A stretch of DNA of 8,284 nucleotides from Acidobacteriota bacterium (lineage in GTDB: Bacteria; Acidobacteriota; UBA4820; DSQY01), in assembly GCA_022759065.1 (NCBI GenBank), contig JAEMPZ010000137.1:1-8284 (forward strand). The letters run 5' to 3'. The position numbers and the translations under genes were made by a program. Of the stretch, positions 5,869-8,284 are shown piece after piece (the first letter of the stretch is position 1; every line of letters starts with the position of its first letter). The notes beneath the pieces were generated by a model. The model was not told where the DNA came from. It saw only the letters and a list, made by a program, of their open reading frames with translations, and ran no database searches.

Positions 5869-7790
5869 AAATTAACGGGAATATTCTAGCCGCCTTGGTT
5901 CTGGCCTTTGCCGTCTCCGCGGCTTCCAAGGCGCCTCTCCTCTTCAGGTTCACACGTACACTGCCGGTGCAGTCATCCGGCTGGGTGAAGGTCCCGGTTG
6001 ACCCGGTCACTCGCGGCCACATGACTCCTGATGGACGCGACTTGAGGCTTTACGATCCTTCCGGCGAGGAAGTGGGCTACCAGCTTCTGTCCTCCCCGGT
6101 TTCAAAGGGAGCCGCTGAAGCGCGGGCGATGGCCGTTACTGAAGCGGCGGGAGGGTGGAACCTTGACTTCGACCTGGGGCCCGAAGTAACGGCGCACGAC
6201 GCGTTCCGGTTCGAGTTCTCCAACCATGTGGCCGCGCAAGGATGCCGCCTCTTCTCCAGCGCCGGCGGCTCCTCGTGGAAACCGCTGGCGGCTGGCGATT
6301 TGTTCAGGCTTGGGGAGGCAAAGGATCTGGCCGAGACGGTTCTTGCCTACTCACCATCGAGTGACCGCTACCTGAGGCTCTGGTGGCCGAAAGGGGCGGG
6401 ATTTCCGGACGTGCGCAACGCCTCGGTCTTAAAGGCCGCTCTTCCCATGGAACCGCCGCAGAGGCTAGGCCTCTCGTTCCAGCCCTGCGAAAAGTCAGCC
6501 GGAACCAACGGCTACTTCATTTCCCTCCCTGGCCCCGGCGTGCCGTTGCGGGGGCTGGATTTGCGCTGGAGCGGGCCGGAGGCCGCGGCCTATCGCCTCT
6601 ACGTAGCGGGCGAAGGAGTTTGGAACGTTGTAGCCGAAGGGACGCTGGCCTTGGGCGAAAAAGGCGCGGCGCGCGTGACGCTTTCGGTTGACGAGGCTCC
6701 AGAGGGCAGGCTAAAGCTGGAATTGAGCGCTGGAACGGCGCGGCCGCCAGTCCTTGAGGAAGTATTCGGCGAGTTCGAGCCGCAGTGGCTCTTATTCACC
6801 GCCCAACAAAGCGGCCTCTATCTGCTTGCCTACGGCAACGCGGGATTGGCTCCGCCGCGCTACCCAGCGGCGGCGCCTCCAGTTGCCCTTGGGGCCATGG
6901 CACTTGTCAGCCCTGGCCCCGAGAAGGCGCAGCCGATGCCGGAGGCACCAGCCCGGTCCGCCGGTCCAGGCGCGCCGATGCCAAAACAGCCCTTTTCCGC
7001 GTCGTGGCCGGTCGTCACCGCCGCCAAGCCGGGACAGCTCATCCGGCTTGAAATCCCAGGCGAGGTTTACGACGTGGCCCAGCCGTCGCTCGGCGATTTA
7101 CGCATCTCCTGCGAGGGCCGCCAGGTTCCCTACGTTTTATATTCGGCGCCATCTCCAGCGCTTGTAACGGCTCTTCGCGGCGTAGCGCCGGCTCCCGCAG
7201 GTTCGGGAAAAAGCGAAGTCAGCCTGCCGCTTCCACAGAAGAGTCTTCCGCTTTCTTCCATTGAAATGTCCTCCAATGCTTCTGTTTTTGAAAGGAGCGT
7301 GGAGGTTTCAGGTCAGCAGGCTGATGCAAGGCCCGGCATGGAGGATAGAGCCTCGGCGACGCTTGCCTATGGGGATTTTGTTTGTCCAGGCCAGGGGGAG
7401 TTGCCGTGCCGCCTCGGTTTGTGCATTTACGGCACGCGCGGCCTGTCCGGCCTTCGCGTGGTTTTTAGCGACGGAGACAACCCGCCGCTTCCTTCGCTGG
7501 ACATTTCCGTCTGGCGGAGGCGGCACGTCCTCATATTCTTCCTCCCCGCCGGAGAGGCAAGGCTTTTGGCCGGCGCGCCGTTGCTTGGGCGGCCCCTCTA
7601 CGACATCGCTTCGCTTCAGGAGCAACTGCTCTCGCTGCCCGCGGAGATTGCCACGCTTGGCGGCCTTGAAGGAGCGCGCGCGGCGGAGCCAACGGCCGTG
7701 AAGTGGGCGCTGGCGGCAATTTTTGCCATAGCTGGCCTTGTGCTCGCCGTGCTGTTGGCACGACTTATCAAACATTCGCCGCAAAGTTGA
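5865..7790 (+). CDS. DUF3999 protein with two similar modules, exported and membrane-anchored
   Basis: The protein has 641 residues and unknown function. It begins with a signal-peptide-like stretch (1-21: Lys2, hydrophobic 7-19, small residues before about 21). Module A (about 27-333) has the DUF3999 pattern: DLRLYDPSGEEVGYQLL (59-75), RYLRLWWP (168-175) and WLLFTAQQSGLYLLAYGN (308-325). A Pro/Ala linker (about 329-376) leads to a second, shorter module (about 376-581) that opens and closes like the first, with DLRISCEGRQVPYVLYSAP (411-429) and DGDNPPLPSLDISVW (536-550). A C-terminal helix (about 612-634) followed by RLIKH anchors it, putting the bulk outside the cytoplasmic membrane. ATG 5865 overlaps the DUF2339 stop as ATGA and follows AAGGGAG (5852-5858) by 6 nt. 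DUF2339 and DUF3999 genes are known as neighbours elsewhere, so a joint complex is likely. Confidence 0.8.
   Translation: MKINGNILAALVLAFAVSAASKAPLLFRFTRTLPVQSSGWVKVPVDPVTRGHMTPDGRDLRLYDPSGEEVGYQLLSSPVSKGAAEARAMAVTEAAGGWNLDFDLGPEVTAHDAFRFEFSNHVAAQGCRLFSSAGGSSWKPLAAGDLFRLGEAKDLAETVLAYSPSSDRYLRLWWPKGAGFPDVRNASVLKAALPMEPPQRLGLSFQPCEKSAGTNGYFISLPGPGVPLRGLDLRWSGPEAAAYRLYVAGEGVWNVVAEGTLALGEKGAARVTLSVDEAPEGRLKLELSAGTARPPVLEEVFGEFEPQWLLFTAQQSGLYLLAYGNAGLAPPRYPAAAPPVALGAMALVSPGPEKAQPMPEAPARSAGPGAPMPKQPFSASWPVVTAAKPGQLIRLEIPGEVYDVAQPSLGDLRISCEGRQVPYVLYSAPSPALVTALRGVAPAPAGSGKSEVSLPLPQKSLPLSSIEMSSNASVFERSVEVSGQQADARPGMEDRASATLAYGDFVCPGQGELPCRLGLCIYGTRGLSGLRVVFSDGDNPPLPSLDISVWRRRHVLIFFLPAGEARLLAGAPLLGRPLYDIASLQEQLLSLPAEIATLGGLEGARAAEPTAVKWALAAIFAIAGLVLAVLLARLIKHSPQS
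5943..7608 (+). repeat. Internal module duplication in the DUF3999 protein
   Basis: Module A (residues about 27-333) and module B (about 376-581) align at both ends. At the start, residues 28-78 and 377-429 share F, a V/L-x-V/I-P step, then D-L-R-L/I, G-x-x-V-x/P-Y-x-L and S-x-P. At the end, residues 308-333 and 555-580 share L-I/L-F, a Gly, L-L-A and P-R/L-Y. Module B is about 100 residues shorter. The similarity is at protein level only. Confidence 0.55.
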
Positions 7791-7809
7791 TTCGGTGTTA
7801 CCATGGCAT

Positions 7810-7815
7810 GGGAGG
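7810..7815 (+). promoter_or_regulatory. Ribosome binding site of the ferritin-like gene
   Basis: GGGAGG ends 6 nt before the TTG at 7822, the ideal distance. It makes TTG 7822 a better start than the downstream in-frame ATG 7855, which lacks a clear ribosome binding site. Confidence 0.6.
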
Positions 7816-7821
7816 CCAAAA

Positions 7822-8284
7822 TTGGCTGGAGACATCCTTTCGGTTTGTAGCCTGATGGAAGAGATGGAAGAGACGATGGCCGAGCTTTACAAGGAGATGT
7901 CCCATGCCTTTTCGTCAGACGAAGAGGCCTCCGCGCTCTTTGCCCGCCTGTCGCGCGAGGAGATGGGCCACAAGCTTTCGATTCAGTTGGAGCGCCGCAT
8001 CATAAAGCAAAACCCCAAGATATACAAAGGCAAAGAATTGAGCGCCGAGGTTGTAAAGCAGGCGACGGCCGCGGCGCAAGAACTGAAGCGGAACTTGCGC
8101 GGCCTATCCTTGCGAGAAGCGGTCTCGCGGGTCCTCGCCCTAGAGGAGTCGGGCGCGGAGCAACACTGCAAGGGCGGGAGCGACGAGATTCCCCCGGCGC
8201 TTGGGCGCCTCTTGTCCAATTTGCGCGCGGGCGACAAGGCTCACCTTGAAGCGCTGGAAGCGTTCGCCAAGCGGCGGGGGGTTG
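7822..8284 (+). CDS. Ferritin-like (rubrerythrin-type) protein, 3' end outside window
   Basis: An open frame of 154 codons runs off the window. From TTG 7822 the product begins MAGDILSVCSLMEEMEETM, behind GGGAGG at 6-nt spacing; ATG 7855 would remove part of the first helix. The pattern is a four-helix ferritin-like fold: helix 1 with Glu21 (AELYKEM, 20-26), helix 2 with the ExxH motif Glu47/His50 (SREEMGHKL, 44-52), helix 3 with Glu109 (ALEESGAEQH, 106-115), and helix 4 with DKAH (Asp138/His141) where ExxH is expected. Such proteins bind a di-iron centre and act in peroxide or iron handling, but the class also holds non-catalytic members. No rubredoxin-type CxxC is visible in this part. It starts 31 bases after the DUF3999 stop, with no terminator between, so it is probably the next operon member. 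Whether it is tied to the glycan genes is unknown. Confidence 0.72.
   Translation, partial: MAGDILSVCSLMEEMEETMAELYKEMSHAFSSDEEASALFARLSREEMGHKLSIQLERRIIKQNPKIYKGKELSAEVVKQATAAAQELKRNLRGLSLREAVSRVLALEESGAEQHCKGGSDEIPPALGRLLSNLRAGDKAHLEALEAFAKRRGV

Noticed and set aside
7308..7835. Antisense ORF across the DUF3999 3' end
   Set aside because: It is opposite a real gene, has no recognisable domain, and the region is Arg/Gln/Pro-rich as expected from a shadow.
7983..8237. Antisense ORF at the window end
   Set aside because: The + strand here encodes an ordered ferritin-like helix pattern with ExxH; the antisense product is unremarkable.

Overview
The window reads as one co-directional stretch of accessory chromosome from a bacterium with fairly high GC coding DNA (clearly GC-rich by eye, G/C at most third positions). 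Every gene is on the + strand with a good Shine-Dalgarno sequence, and starts are ATG, GTG, TTG and apparently one CTG. A transcription factor of the specialised NusG type, sugar-nucleotide genes, and a signal peptide plus membrane-anchored protein all fit a bacterium that makes a surface polysaccharide. The sequence alone does not fix the phylum.

Layout. Positions 1-313 hold no gene. This AT-richer leader contains an inverted array of octamers (about 1-110), a 9-bp perfect inverted repeat (119-127/159-167), a GC-rich hairpin (233-256) and an extended -10 type promoter candidate (257-286). Six genes follow: a DegT-family PLP sugar aminotransferase (314-1477); a NusG/RfaH/UpxY-like antiterminator (1586-2089, GTG start); a single-domain mannose-1-phosphate guanylyltransferase (2117-3133); a very large polytopic DUF2339 membrane protein (best start CTG 3154, ending 5868); a DUF3999 protein with signal peptide, two modules and a C-terminal membrane anchor (5865-7790); and the start of a ferritin-like gene (TTG 7822, running off the end).

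Gaps after the first gene are 108, 27 and 20 bases, then a 4-base ATGA overlap, then 31 bases, so genes 2-6 look like one transcription unit and gene 1 probably belongs to it. The first three genes are the usual front end of a capsule, O-antigen or exopolysaccharide locus: an amino-sugar precursor enzyme, a GDP-mannose source, and a factor that lets RNA polymerase finish long operons. The DUF2339/DUF3999 pair is translationally coupled and has no known function. Its place in this operon suggests a membrane and envelope-face complex, possibly acting on glycans, but that is inference.

The points most worth a second look are the CTG start of the DUF2339 gene (it completes a transmembrane helix and has a near-perfect ribosome binding site), the duplicated architecture of the DUF3999 protein, the octamer inverted repeat and hairpin-bearing leader, and the DUF2339/DUF3999 pair sitting behind an antiterminator and polysaccharide genes.
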